Origin: Rhynchopus sp. YZ270_cl-10
Taxonomy: Eukaryota; Euglenozoa; Diplonemea; Diplonemida; Diplonemidae
Length of the DNA stretch: 64,000 nt
Assembly (NCBI GenBank): GCA_964035575.1
Contig: OZ037917.1
Coordinates: 806,001 to 870,000 of the forward strand
Direction: 5' to 3'
Numbering within the stretch: position 1 is the stretch's first letter; each line of letters opens with the position of its first letter. This document shows, piece after piece, positions 19,653 through 29,610 of this stretch. The position numbers and the translations under genes are program-made. Below the pieces are notes generated by a model. That model did not search any database and was not told the origin of the DNA. It saw nothing but the letters and a program-made list of their open reading frames with translations.

Positions 19653-22094
19653 TTAAACGAAGATGCGCTTCATTAGGCTGAGCAGTCCTACACGTTCGTG
19701 ATCTTCCACCGCAAGCTCGACCTTGCTGCCCACTACAATGGCGGGCATCCATATGTTACCCCATTTGCCGTACTTCGCCACCCACTCAGGGTCGGACGTC
19801 TCAGGCGCATTGATGCCAAACATGCAGGGGCCGTTCCAGTGTGTCTTCTCCCCGCTAATGTCGATCCCCTCCACCTTGTCAGCATCGTCCCACTTCTGCA
19901 TAGCAGGGACTGTCAGCGATTTGTTCTCCAGAAGCTCCATCACCCGCTTCGGGGTGATCAGAATCTTCCTCGCCTTCGCCACCCCCGCCAGCTCCGCTGC
20001 CGACTCAAAGGCAGGGCGGTAGAAGCATGTGGTCTTGCCTTCGAGGTACTTCCCGCGCACAGAGGTCAAGAAGCGTGCTCCGACGTGCGTCAGGCGGACG
20101 TTGTTTGTCTGTGTGCATGGGATGTGCGCCTCAAGCAGCGTGCGTGCACCGGGTGTTGTGATGAAGACCTTCTTCTTCTTGGATTTGTCGTGTTCGTCCA
20201 GCTGCACCAGAAGTGATTTCTGTTCGAGTACCTCAGGGCCAAGCTCGTAGTACGGTGCAATCTCTAGCCACGCCTGGTCCTCGCTGTTGGTCAAGGCATA
20301 GTAGTAGCTGGCACCCCACACACGCCCGAGGACACTGCGCTTGGCCTCGCGGATCTCCCTCCGACGCTGCTGTTTCTGCTCCTCCGTCTCGTCCTTGGGT
20401 ACTTCGACCTTGACCGCAAGCTTCGCAGTCGACAGCGTCACCGCCGTCTCATCTGCATGCACCTGTGCACACTCTGCAGTCCTCTCGAACACGGCCACGA
20501 AGAAACCCCCGGTGTCATTGGTATGCGGGTGCACACGGACGCAGTGCTCCAGGTCCATCTTGTCGTCCGCATCTGCCTTGGGGGGGAACATCGTTGGTGT
20601 CCAGCCGTGGGCTTCTTTCATCTCACGCTCCGGCATGTCTGGCGTTTCGTAGACAAAGTTTGTGCCGTCTGGGACACCCCAGGTGGTGAGACCTTTGTTC
20701 CATTTGAAGGTGCGCACCGGGCCTTCTGGGGCGGGGGTGAGCTTGACGGTGCCCTTGCGTGCTTGGAGTGCGGCGTAGACGACTGCCTCGTTCTCGAGGG
20801 GGTTGAGACTGCATGTGGAGTAGACGATGCGCCCACCTACCTTCAGGTTGTCGATGCCCCGCAGGAGGATCGCAAGCTGCTTGGGGTGCAGCGAGAATGC
20901 GTAGCTCGTGGCCCAGGTCTCCCAGACGGATTTGTCCTTTCTACCGGTACCGTCGCCGCTGCAGGGCACATCGGCCATGATGCGGTCAAAGAGAATCCTC
21001 TTGAACGAAGTAGGGCGAGAGGAGAAACGTACCGGTGTGCCGTCTGTGGTGGGTTCGGGAGCTGCCTGTAGTACGGGTGCCTCCTTCGCCACAGAGTACA
21101 GTGGAGGGAACAGCCGTGCGTCGCTGCTGATCACTACAATGCTCTTTGCGTGGGTGCGCTTCAGGCGTGCTGGGATGACCTGGTTCGCTTTCTTCCGGTC
21201 GATTTCGTTGCTGAGAAGCCCGCCGGTGACGCTGACTCCGCGGCTCTCTGCCTTTTCATTCATGATGTCTGCTGCCTGCAGCAACTTCGACCCCGGAGCA
21301 GAACACATATCCAACACCAGATGATGCGGTTCTGGGTCGAGCATCAACGGCGGCAGCATCGACACTGCCTCCTGGAACTGCCCTGTCCCAATGTTGTTCT
21401 GCTGCTTGCACCACTGCAGCACCGCCTTGCTCACCTCCCCTTCCCCGTGATACGACTCATGCGGGCTTGCAATGCCACGCACCCTCTTTTCCGCACAACC
21501 CTGGTTACACCAATCAAGGGTACTAAGGTCCACCCCTGCGGCCTTTGTCTTTTCCAACAACTCAAGGAGTTCCGTTTGCACGAACCCTTTGTACGGCCTG
21601 GTCGCAGTCATCCTGAGGGTCATAGGCAATGGTGTGCGAATGCATGCCATGAAAGCGTCCCACTCTGCTTCGGGCATGATCTTCTGTCCTGCATAGTAGG
21701 CTTCGAAGGCGCGCGAGGCGGAGCTCTCTTTGCAAAGGCCGGAGCGCCCCTCGGCGCGTGTGGCGGAGGTGCGTTCGACGCCGTGGTGCTTGAGGAGCCA
21801 GATGACTTCTGTCAACGGCGCGCCAGTGTCAACCTCGCCTTTGTCAGCGCGCGCCTTTTTGCGTTGTGCGCGAGAGAAGATTGTGGAGCATGTGTCAGCA
21901 TCAAGCGTCTGGTCCTCGCCCTTCATCGAAACTATAGTGTCGCGGAACTGCGTCTCAGTGATGCACGTCAAATGCCCTGCGACAGCAAGAAGTCGGTCAA
22001 CAAGTGCATCAGCATCAACAAAACTCCTAACCTGCGTCAAACACTCCAAAAGCCGTGCAGCCTGCAAATCTTCTCCTTTACGTTTTCTTGACAT
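19653..22094 (-). CDS. NSUN2: NSUN2/Trm4-type RNA cytosine-5 methyltransferase, 813 aa
   Basis: ATG at 22094, with CATACACCCTTCAG upstream. From about residue 165 it aligns by eye with the NOL1/NOP2/Sun family: an N-terminal RNA-binding segment, the SAM-binding motif LDMCSAPGSK (about residue 260), motif IV DVPCSGDGTGRKD (about 375) and motif VI YSTCSLNPLENEAVV (about 423). Both cysteines of the family mechanism, in DVPCSG and STCS, are present. The C-terminal half (WTPTMFPP, GGFFVAVFE) and total length fit NSUN2/Trm4, which makes m5C in tRNA anticodon and variable loops and in other RNAs. The first ~110 residues are an extra helical extension. It is intronless and GC-rich. A hairpin-A repeat lies 110 nt upstream. 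Confidence 0.9.
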   Translation of the reverse strand: MSRKRKGEDLQAARLLECLTQVRSFVDADALVDRLLAVAGHLTCITETQFRDTIVSMKGEDQTLDADTCSTIFSRAQRKKARADKGEVDTGAPLTEVIWLLKHHGVERTSATRAEGRSGLCKESSASRAFEAYYAGQKIMPEAEWDAFMACIRTPLPMTLRMTATRPYKGFVQTELLELLEKTKAAGVDLSTLDWCNQGCAEKRVRGIASPHESYHGEGEVSKAVLQWCKQQNNIGTGQFQEAVSMLPPLMLDPEPHHLVLDMCSAPGSKLLQAADIMNEKAESRGVSVTGGLLSNEIDRKKANQVIPARLKRTHAKSIVVISSDARLFPPLYSVAKEAPVLQAAPEPTTDGTPVRFSSRPTSFKRILFDRIMADVPCSGDGTGRKDKSVWETWATSYAFSLHPKQLAILLRGIDNLKVGGRIVYSTCSLNPLENEAVVYAALQARKGTVKLTPAPEGPVRTFKWNKGLTTWGVPDGTNFVYETPDMPEREMKEAHGWTPTMFPPKADADDKMDLEHCVRVHPHTNDTGGFFVAVFERTAECAQVHADETAVTLSTAKLAVKVEVPKDETEEQKQQRRREIREAKRSVLGRVWGASYYYALTNSEDQAWLEIAPYYELGPEVLEQKSLLVQLDEHDKSKKKKVFITTPGARTLLEAHIPCTQTNNVRLTHVGARFLTSVRGKYLEGKTTCFYRPAFESAAELAGVAKARKILITPKRVMELLENKSLTVPAMQKWDDADKVEGIDISGEKTHWNGPCMFGINAPETSDPEWVAKYGKWGNIWMPAIVVGSKVELAVEDHERVGLLSLMKRIFV

Positions 22095-22928
22095 TTTTCT
22101 TTTGATATTTTTTTTTTTCGAATTTCTGAAGGGTGTATGGGGTTATTGATAACGTGAATTACGAAGTACATCGCATTGTGTAACAGCAGGATAGGTCGAA
22201 AAGCAGGTTGACTTGAAATACAACAGCCCTCTCGTGAACAGTGCATCTTGATACATAACCGGCTGTACCGGGGGGGTGGACCCCCAACCATGCAGTCCAA
22301 CATCCATTTCGTGGTTTCCATCAGATATGCAGAGGCATGTAAAGCGGGGGTGTGAGGGTCGGCTTTTTTATTCTTAAAAATTATTCACATAAAGGGGGTC
22401 TGTGTGGGGGGGAGACAATGGCAGGAAGCGAGATGCTTCTGTCATAACAAAACAAAAAAAAAATGTGAATATCGAATGCGACAAACGATGATCACGAAAA
22501 AAAGGGCAAAAAAAAGGCAACACTGCTTTGTGTGGTAGGTCTGTGTCAGAACAGCTGCCTTCTTTTTTTTTTGGGGGGGAGACGAAAATGGGGATCGGGG
22601 TTGGCGAAAAAAAAGAGGAGAAATGAGAAAAACAAAACGGCAGATATGCAGGGGAAAAACAAATAAGGAACACAGTGGGCATGCAAAGTGCGGCTGGGTT
22701 GACCCCAAAGGGAACCCTGAAATCCTGCACAAAGCGCACGCCACTGTGTGCCCCCTTTTGTTTTGAATGTGCGTGTTTTTGTTTACTTTATATTAGAGTA
22801 GTGTCTTGTTTTCCTACGTAAGATGTAGAAATCTCCGTAAGTGTTTTGCCTAAAGGGGGGAAAGGGGGGGGTAAAAAATAAAAATAAAAAACGCGTTAAT
22901 TCCCAATAGTCATGAATCATTTGCATGA
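22095..22928. other. spacer between KMP-11 and NSUN2-like genes
   Basis: Apart from the hairpin-A repeat at 22204-22322 it is A/T-rich low-complexity DNA. It must hold the KMP-11 3' end, but no clear signal is visible. Confidence 0.5.
22204..22322 (+). repeat. hairpin-A repeat, full copy
   Basis: About 115 nt: GACTTGAAATACAA, CCCTCTCGTGAACAGTG, ACCGGCTGTACCGGGGGGG, TGGACCCCCAACCATGCAG, ATCCATTT, GTGGTTT. The G7/C5 arms around TGGA can pair. Confidence 0.75.
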
Positions 22929-23207
22929 TTACTTGCCGGGGAACTGTGCGTTCTTCTGCTGCTCCAGAAGCTCCTGGAACTTCTGCTTGAAGTGGGCAGA
23001 GTGGTCACGCATCTTCTTGTTGAACTTGTCGGTGTGCTCCTTGATCATCTTCTCGAACTTGTCGTAGTGCTCCTTCATCTCGGGGGAGAGCGTGCTCTCG
23101 TCGGGCTTGTCCGCGAAGAACTTCTTGTTCTGCTCCTCCATCTTCTTGCCGAACTCAGCATCGAGACGGTCAAGCTTGTCAGAGAACTCCTGGTAGGTAG
23201 TGCACAT
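22929..23207 (-). CDS. KMP-11: kinetoplastid membrane protein 11 (KMP-11), 92 aa
   Basis: Full-length and easily recognised: TYQEFSDKLDRLDAEF, FADKPDESTLSPEMKEHYDK and HTDKFNKKM match trypanosomatid KMP-11 almost residue for residue, at the same 92-residue length. KMP-11 is an amphipathic all-helical protein found at the flagellar pocket, flagellum and basal bodies, needed for cytokinesis and flagellar attachment in trypanosomes. It has no signal peptide. The protein is specific to Euglenozoa in my knowledge, so it fixes the group of the host. Leader: CCTTTTGACAG upstream of the ATG at 23207. It is intronless and strongly GC-ending in codon use, as for a highly expressed gene. Confidence 0.96.
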   Translation of the reverse strand: MCTTYQEFSDKLDRLDAEFGKKMEEQNKKFFADKPDESTLSPEMKEHYDKFEKMIKEHTDKFNKKMRDHSAHFKQKFQELLEQQKNAQFPGK

Positions 23208-23725
23208 TGTTGAGGTAGGTTGTTTTTGTGGGTTTTAAAGTCTGTCAAAAGGTGGTTACATTGGGTGAAAAAGCGGATGTGGGGTTGGTTAAATGGTGAC
23301 GAAAAGGAAAACTTTATTTTTCTTTTCTTGTACTTCTAAATAACGAGCTAGCATGCGAAATTTAAAGAGGAAGAAAGCTTTACTTTTAAGATGACCAGGG
23401 AAAAAAAAGGACAATAAACCCACCTTTAGAACGTCATCTTCAAAGAACGATATACATGCAAAAACAACAATTCCCACCCCCCCACCCCTCCCCCCCAACC
23501 AGATCGGCGAAGTACGGGCACCAATCTGCTGCCACCAACCCTTCAAAGCACAGGGACCCCCACTCCACTCCATTTTTTTCAGTACTCAGATCTCCCCTCC
23601 CCTTCAGCCCCCCACACCCTATTGGGAACCACTGTGGTCGTGGGCGTGCATGGCATCATGCATTTCAGCCTCATTTGAGGTAGGCAACGAAATGTGTATG
23701 AACAAGAAGAAGTACACATGCAGGA
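23208..23725. other. spacer
   Basis: Leader of KMP-11 next to 23207 and the 3' region of the golgin-like gene. C-rich tract at 23470-23500. Nothing else recognised. Confidence 0.4.
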
Positions 23726-25831
23726 TCACGAAGTACATCTGTGTTGTGTGGAAATGTGTGTTTTTGTGTAGGGAAACGATAAAACGGCTCCAACAAAATC
23801 ATCGTTGGGATAAAATTGCTGGAACAGCTCCCCAGAAAGGGGGTATAGGTAAAAAGACCATACCACCATAACAACCCTGAGCAGAGCGTTCTGCCTCAGA
23901 AAGCGTCCTGCGCGTAATGAGACCTTGTCTATCTGCGTTGCTGCAGTTGTGATATTACGGCCTACCTCCGAGCGGCGTGAGAGGTCTTGGAAGAAGCGTG
24001 AGTTTCGCACCTGTCGTATTTTTTGTAGTTTCGACAATCACCTGCCCGAGGACGGGTTCTGTACACAAAGTCGCCCGAAGGCTAATGATTTTTTTATTTC
24101 TAAATTGAAAATCCGACTGCTTAATGAAACGTTGTTCACACATACCTGATACGGCGTCACTTCGTACGACATCTGCGACTCCAGATCGGTGACCACGTTG
24201 CCACCACGTCTGGTTGTCTCCGTCTGCGGTGCGGCTGGAGTAGGCGCGAGACGTTCCATATCACGTAGGTTCTGCTGCAACGTAGTGACGCGCATAGAGG
24301 ACTGTTGCAGCTCTAGGGTTTTGGTCTCGAGAATTGCCTGTTTTTCCATAAGACTTTCCGTCAAATGCCGGCAACGTTGTGACAGTTCTGTCTGCGAATC
24401 ATCCGTCGCCTTTTGATTCAACTTCTTCTCAAGCTTTTGAATGAGCAGCTCCTTCTTTCGCACATCATCCTCAAGTCTGGTTCGCGTCGTTACTATGTCC
24501 TGCTGCGAATCGAACAACTGGCGTTGCATGGCCGCTAGCGAGCCCTGCTGTCCCTCTGAGGTTGAACGGTAGTTCTCTAACAAACTCTTTAGATCTGCGA
24601 CCTCTGACTTTAGTGCTGCGACAGAACTGTTCTTCTCTGAGAGCGCGGTACGGTGTTCTAATACGGACCTCTCCAGGTCCAACTCTAGTTGTACGATTCT
24701 TGCATCCTTTTCAGTGGCATCACCGACAGAGATTGGTGCCGACGCAGCCTGCACCTCTGCGGGCCGGTTCTGCTGCAAATCCTGAATCTGTTTGTCCTTT
24801 TCCAAAAGCATCCTCGAGACCCTAGCCTTGTACTGTTCCAACTCCTGGGTCGAGGTGTGAACGTCCTGCTGACGTACCTGAAGCATGGCCTGGGTCTGTC
24901 GTATGTCCTCCTCCTTATTGTCCATGTCACGTTGCACCTCAGACAATTCTACTTCATACTTCTCTACACGCTCCACCAAAGCGCTGGTCTGACCCTTGGC
25001 AGAGCTGAGCTCCTCAGTAAGGTCTGCGTTCTTAGCTTCGAGGTCCGCAACACGCTCCGCATTTTCATCCTTTTTCTCAAAATATTCGTTTTTGCCTGCC
25101 CGCAGCTCTGTGATGACCGCATCACGTTGCTGCAGCTGTTCAAGAAACTCTGCGTTGTTGACTTCAACCTGTTTGCTCACATCTTCCCGTTGCTGCGCAG
25201 CCTCGGCGTACTCCCGCTCTAACTGCTCCTTCTCCCCCAACATCGCAGTGATCTGGCTGTGCATCCGATCCTGCGTCTCCCCCAACAAATTCTCCAACAG
25301 CGCCCCCCTCTTCTGCAAGGACTGCTTCTCTTTGTCCACTACGGAGAGCTCTTTTCGGAGCAGTTGGATCTCCTCATCGCGTACATCAGGCAACGGAGGT
25401 GACGCGGACACAACCGACACACTGCGTGACGACGGTGCGGAAGGGGCTGCTTTTGCCTCTTCGGGGGTGTCCTCTGCTTCTGTGGGTGTGGGTTCTGCTG
25501 GTGTTGTTGTTGTTGTTGTTGTTTGTTCTGGCGGCGGCGACGGTGTGTCCCCCCTAGAGGATCGAGAAGAGGGTCGTGGTGGTGGTGGTGGTTGTTGTTG
25601 TTGGTGTTGTTGTGTATGAAGCCGTTTCACCTCGGCAGTCCGTTTCTGCTGCTCCAACTCTTCCCGCATCTTGACCACATCCTCGTCCATGGCCTCGGGC
25701 AGGACCATAGCAGGCGGTGGTGGGAGAGCAGAAGAAGACGTACCACTCCGCGAGGTGTCGTGTGCAATCTCTGCCGCCTTCTCGTCCATCTGCTCTATCG
25801 CGTTCTCTAAATAACTCAAAAATCCCGCCAT
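23726..25831 (-). CDS. golgin-84-like Golgi coiled-coil membrane protein, 656 aa, two exons
   Basis: ATG at 25831. Exon 1 is 25831-24146 and exon 2 is 24010-23726. The intron of 135 nt is GTATGTG...ACGACAG, phase 0. The N-terminus MAGFLSYLENAIEQMDEKAA resembles the short conserved start of golgin-84/GOLGA5-type proteins. A Ser/Pro/Gln-rich linker follows, then about 400 residues of coiled coil (residues ~140-540). The spliced C-terminus gives IDKVSLRAGRFLRQNALLRV and a membrane segment VVMVVWSFYLYP, matching the golgin-84 C-terminal tail anchor (IDSFSIRLGIFLRRYP type). Golgin-84 tethers COPI vesicles at the cis-Golgi. The exact stop is uncertain because the tail after the membrane helix is longer than usual. 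Confidence 0.75.
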
Positions 25832-25919
25832 TTTTTTCTAAATGCACAACGGGGTGTGTCTCTGCTCTATGTGTTGCCTGATTGAGCGATTTCTAAAAAA
25901 AAACCCCTTGAGGAAAGAA

Positions 25920-26045
25920 AGTTGACCTGAAGTGCACAATACAAAGCCCTCTCGTGAACACTGTACCTTTGGTGCATGACCGGCTGTACCGGGGGGGTGG
26001 ACCCTCCAACCATGCAGTCCTACAATCCATTTTGTGGTTTACAAT
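25920..26045 (+). repeat. hairpin-A repeat, full copy
   Basis: Has a 10-nt duplication-like insertion near GTGCACAATACAAAG compared with the 22.2-kb copy. The 3' hairpin and TGCATG/CATGCA closing arms are intact. It starts 89 nt upstream of the golgin-like start codon. Confidence 0.75.
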
Positions 26046-26689
26046 CTGAGAAAAAGCCTTAGTTCGCAGACTGTCCACACAGCGCGAGCTGACAACCTGC
26101 AACAACGTCAGTATAACCTCACTGAATGCCAGCGCTTCTTCCGCAGCAGCGACCGTATCGGACACCGAATCCTGACCGATGAAGACTTAGCAGACATAGA
26201 AAAGAGATGGGGGACAAACGTACTTTATTTTCTTTTCTTTTTTCTTTTTCCAATTGAAACAGCAACAATCATACAAAAAAGAAGAAGAAAAAACTAAGGG
26301 TCAAACCCTATGGGATATGGGATAGGGTCGGTTGTGTACCTGCTCCTCAGGCGCTCATGGGTGTCCACTTTTTTTTTTCTTTCTGACACAGAACAATGAG
26401 TGGTGCGTTCGTGCTTTGTGTTGTTTCATGCTCATGTCGCAGACCACATAGAACTGAGCATTGTTCAAACCTTAACGTTGTGGAGGGGGGGATGGGGGTA
26501 AGTTGGGGTTTTTTATATATTTTTTTTAAATAGGTAGGAAAAATAAATTTCTCCTTATTTAAAACAAAGGGCGGGGGTAAGTTGGGGGGGGGGGGGGGGG
26601 GATAAAGTCTGCAGCAGCTCTGGTTGAAGCAGGGCAGACTGTTGTGTTGCAACCAATATTAACCATATGCCAAAATAGAAGAAAAAAAC

Positions 26690-26765
26690 AAAAAACTGTA
26701 GTGGTTGATGCAGGCACCTCCGACTGACGTACGATGCCAGCCATCTGGATGAAAGCACAAAAGAA
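26690..26765 (+). repeat. D repeat
   Basis: Lacks the CCCACT segment present in other copies. Otherwise it is complete and ends CCACTACAG on the gene strand. Confidence 0.7.
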
Positions 26766-27416
26766 AAAAAAAACAAAATAAACAAAAGAACGTTTCCCCA
26801 AAAGGACAAATTCTGTTGCCCAAACAGCAAAACGCAGGGAAAAAAAGGGATGCGTACAAAGAAAGAAAAACTTAAAAGGATGAAGATGCCTCAGACTCTC
26901 ATACAGATGGAATTTTGAAATAAAAAAGGCAAAAAAAAACAGAACCCAAGACGATATTTTCTACCGATTTTGATAGAAAGAACAGACGGAAACGTTCGTT
27001 GAAATTGTGGCCAAAAAAAAAAAAAAAGAATAAAATTGGCAATGAGCCCGATCTCATCCTGTAGGCACCCAAAAACCAAAGGGGGCTCTAGTCAGAGAAG
27101 ATATCGTCCATTTTCTGGGATCTCATCAAAAAGAAAGTTAAAAGTGTGCAAAACGCCCGCTTCACCCTCATCGGCGGACGCTGGCGATGTGAACGAAAAG
27201 AAACGGAAAGGTTGGGTCAGATAACCCCTCTTTCTTGGTCATTAAAACCAGTAGGGTTGGTAAATGCAAACTACTCTGGGACGCCCGGAGTGGGACTGAC
27301 GTCAAACGAGGGCTTAACTAGCTAATGCTGGTTTGTCGCTGGAAATCAGAAAACCTAGAGACTCCGAGGCTGACCAGAGTGGCTGCATTGGTTGAGAGTT
27401 GCATTAATAAAAGAAA

Positions 27417-27466
27417 GAAAAGTTTATAAGATGACCCTAAGCCTCTCGTGCTTAGTCACCTTATAA
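27417..27466 (+). repeat. hairpin-B repeat
   Basis: Best-formed copy: AAGATGACC-CTAAGC-CTCTCGT-GCTTAG-TCACCTT. Both arms pair with only a one- or two-base bulge. Confidence 0.7.
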
Positions 27467-27975
27467 GAAAAACTTTTGGAAAGTGGAGATTTGCACAGAG
27501 GCAACTACACTGCTCCAACAATTTTTTCAAAAAAAAAAAAATACTCGTTTGGCCGAGGATGCGCTACTGAAAAAAGAAAAAAGAGAAAAAAAAAGTAACA
27601 GAACAAAAACGAATAAAATTGCATGGCGACTTCCGCCAGCACCCCTCCCCTCCCCCCACACTCCCCCCAACGGCTGGGCTACTCCTTTCTCTTCAGGATG
27701 CAGACTTTTTTTTTATTTCAACCACACTTTTTTCGCACATATCTAATACTGTACAGAGGGGAGAATTTTCAAGAAAACCTTTTTGAAAGAAAAAAAAAAA
27801 AAAGAAAAAAACACCCTAGAGACTAGACCAAAAAAGCTGGAGCCAAGTCCAGGCGAGCAGTCAAACCGTACCCCCATTCCACTGAGTATTGTACATATTC
27901 TTGATGAATATTACAACTTAAAATACACGAATACTTTCTGTTCTTTACGGGACCTCCCCCCACCTCTTTCGCCCA

Positions 27976-28139
27976 CACGACGGGACCCAATGACAAGTGA
28001 CAAGTGAAAATGACAAGTGAATGACAAGTGATTTACCTACAGCCCAGTGGAAAGTCACTTGTCATGACAAGTGACTTATTTGTCATATTTACGACAAGTG
28101 AAATGACATGTGTTTCACTTGTAACTGGGTCCCGTCGTG
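27976..28139. mobile_element. small inverted-repeat element (MITE-like), 164 bp
   Basis: Perfect 14-bp terminal inverted repeats CACGACGGGACCCA (27976-27989) and its complement (28126-28139). The interior is made of many ACAAGTGA units in both orientations, so the whole element can fold back. No coding capacity. Confidence 0.65.
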
Positions 28140-28935
28140 CACCCACGAGAAATACCACGACATCCTTGCAACTCTAGGCATTCTTACCAGCATTGAATAA
28201 CTCTAATACGAAGCCTAGTGGCATGCCTACGGTCGCCGCATTGACATTAAGAAGGCACTACTGCGATCCTTGGTCACCGTTTTCTGCATTTGGTGCTGGC
28301 CTCCTGTCTCTCTTGCTCTTCAGACCGATACGCAGCTTACCCCCCCTATAACCTCCCTTTTGGAATGAGGCTTCTTTTTTGAAGTTTCACAAAAAAGGAA
28401 AAATGCCCTCACAAACTCCGTGTCAGATTGGCTTAGAAGGGGTTCACGTAGGCTGCTATGTTGTACACCCAACAGGGAACTCTTGGTGCTGTTCTGAATG
28501 CCTCATCCTGTGGAAAATGTGTTTATTTTTGAAAAATTAGACTTAGGGCAGGCTCACTTTTGCCTGTGTTTATTGCTCGCGCGCGCGGAAAATTTTGAGA
28601 ATTCCAAAAAAAAAAAACATGGGAAAAAAAAAAAACATTGTAGTAATAAAAGGTGTGAGGGAGAGAGTAGTGGGGCTTGAGGTGATTTTGTGCACCAAGT
28701 TCCTACAAAAATATTGTGAAATGTTTCAAAAAATGATCGATGGGATTTATTTTTGTGAGGTTCCGGGAAACCCGCAAACAAATGGATTTTCCGAGTAGCA
28801 GCCAAATCGTCCACAAAATCGTCCAAAATAGTTATGCTTTTACGATATTTCCAGTATTGGTGCCCAGCTGGTTCTGGGAGGAATTCTGGGAAGAAGGGTG
28901 AGGCTTTCTTATTGCAAAACGAAGTTCTACGAAGA

Positions 28936-29113
28936 ACTGTACTGTACTGTACTGTACTGTACTGTACTGTACTGTACTGTACTGTACTGTACTGTACTGT
29001 ACTGTACTGTACTGTACTGTACTGTACTGTACTGTACTGTACTGTACTGTACTGTACTGTACTGTACTGTACTGTACTGTACTGTACTGTACTGTACTGT
29101 ACTGTACTGTACT
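28936..29113. repeat. (ACTGT)n array, about 35 copies
   Basis: Uninterrupted pentanucleotide array. It is open in several frames, which creates false long reading frames on both strands. Confidence 0.95.
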
Positions 29114-29122
29114 CCCAATCCC

Positions 29123-29347
29123 CTGTGTATACTGTGTATACTGTGTATACTGTGTATACTGTGTATACTGTGTATACTGTGTATACTGTGTATACTGTGT
29201 ATACTGTGTATACTGTGTATACTGTGTATACTGTGTATACTGTGTATACTGTGTATACTGTGTATACTGTGTATACTGTGTATACTGTGTATACTGTGTA
29301 TACTGTGTATACTGTGTATACTGTGTATACTGTGTATACTGTGTACT
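29123..29347. repeat. (CTGTGTATA)n array, about 25 copies
   Basis: Near-perfect 9-nt array directly beside the pentanucleotide array, separated by CCCAATCCC. The unit contains the CTGT core of its neighbour. Confidence 0.95.
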
Positions 29348-29610
29348 GTGCAGAAATTGACCAAAAACGAGAACTTGTCCATTTCGGCAAATTGACCCCA
29401 CCACTGGCCGGACGAATTCCGGAAATGCAAATGCCGGCGTTTAAAAGTTTCACCAATCATGCACACCGTGCAACGTGTGTGTGTGTGTGTGTGTTTTTTC
29501 TTATTTTTTTTTTCCATGTTTTTTTTCCATGTTTTTTTCTTGCGCGCGCGCGCGGAAAATTTTTGGGCCCTCCGAGCACTAAACACAGACAAAAGTGAGC
29601 CTGCCCTTAG

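Larger units (their letters stand above)
28543..29609. mobile_element. inverted-repeat element carrying two long microsatellites, about 1.07 kb
   Basis: The ends are inverted copies of about 35 bp with few mismatches: AGGGCAGGCTCACTTTTG near 28545 and its complement at 29591-29608, followed inwards by CTGTGTTTA-TGCTC and CGCGCG-GGAAAATTTT. Inside lie (ACTGT)n and (CTGTGTATA)n arrays and a motif shared with the 43.8-45.8 kb region (GAACTTGTCCATTTCGGCAA). No transposase is seen, so it is a non-autonomous DNA element. Confidence 0.7.
25832..29610. other. repeat-rich gene-free stretch
   Basis: Holds hairpin-A (25920-26045), a run of 18 G (26584-26601), D (26690-26765), hairpin-B (27417-27466), an inverted copy of another dispersed repeat (27486-27540), a small inverted-repeat element (27976-28139) and a larger one (28543-29609). 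The short frames around 26034-26222 and 27036-27224 are not supported as genes. Confidence 0.55.

Noticed and set aside
26034-26297. Plus-strand frame with LTDEDLADIEKRWG-like sequence
   Set aside because: No ATG start, it begins in the tail of a hairpin-A repeat, and the opposite strand is equally open. Similarity to a known family was not evident.
28554-29598. Long open frames on both strands rich in repeated Thr-Val-Tyr, Cys-Ile-Leu or Ser-Thr-Val-Gln-Tyr
   Set aside because: They are translations of the ACTGT and CTGTGTATA arrays. Neither unit contains a stop in several frames, so the openness carries no coding information.
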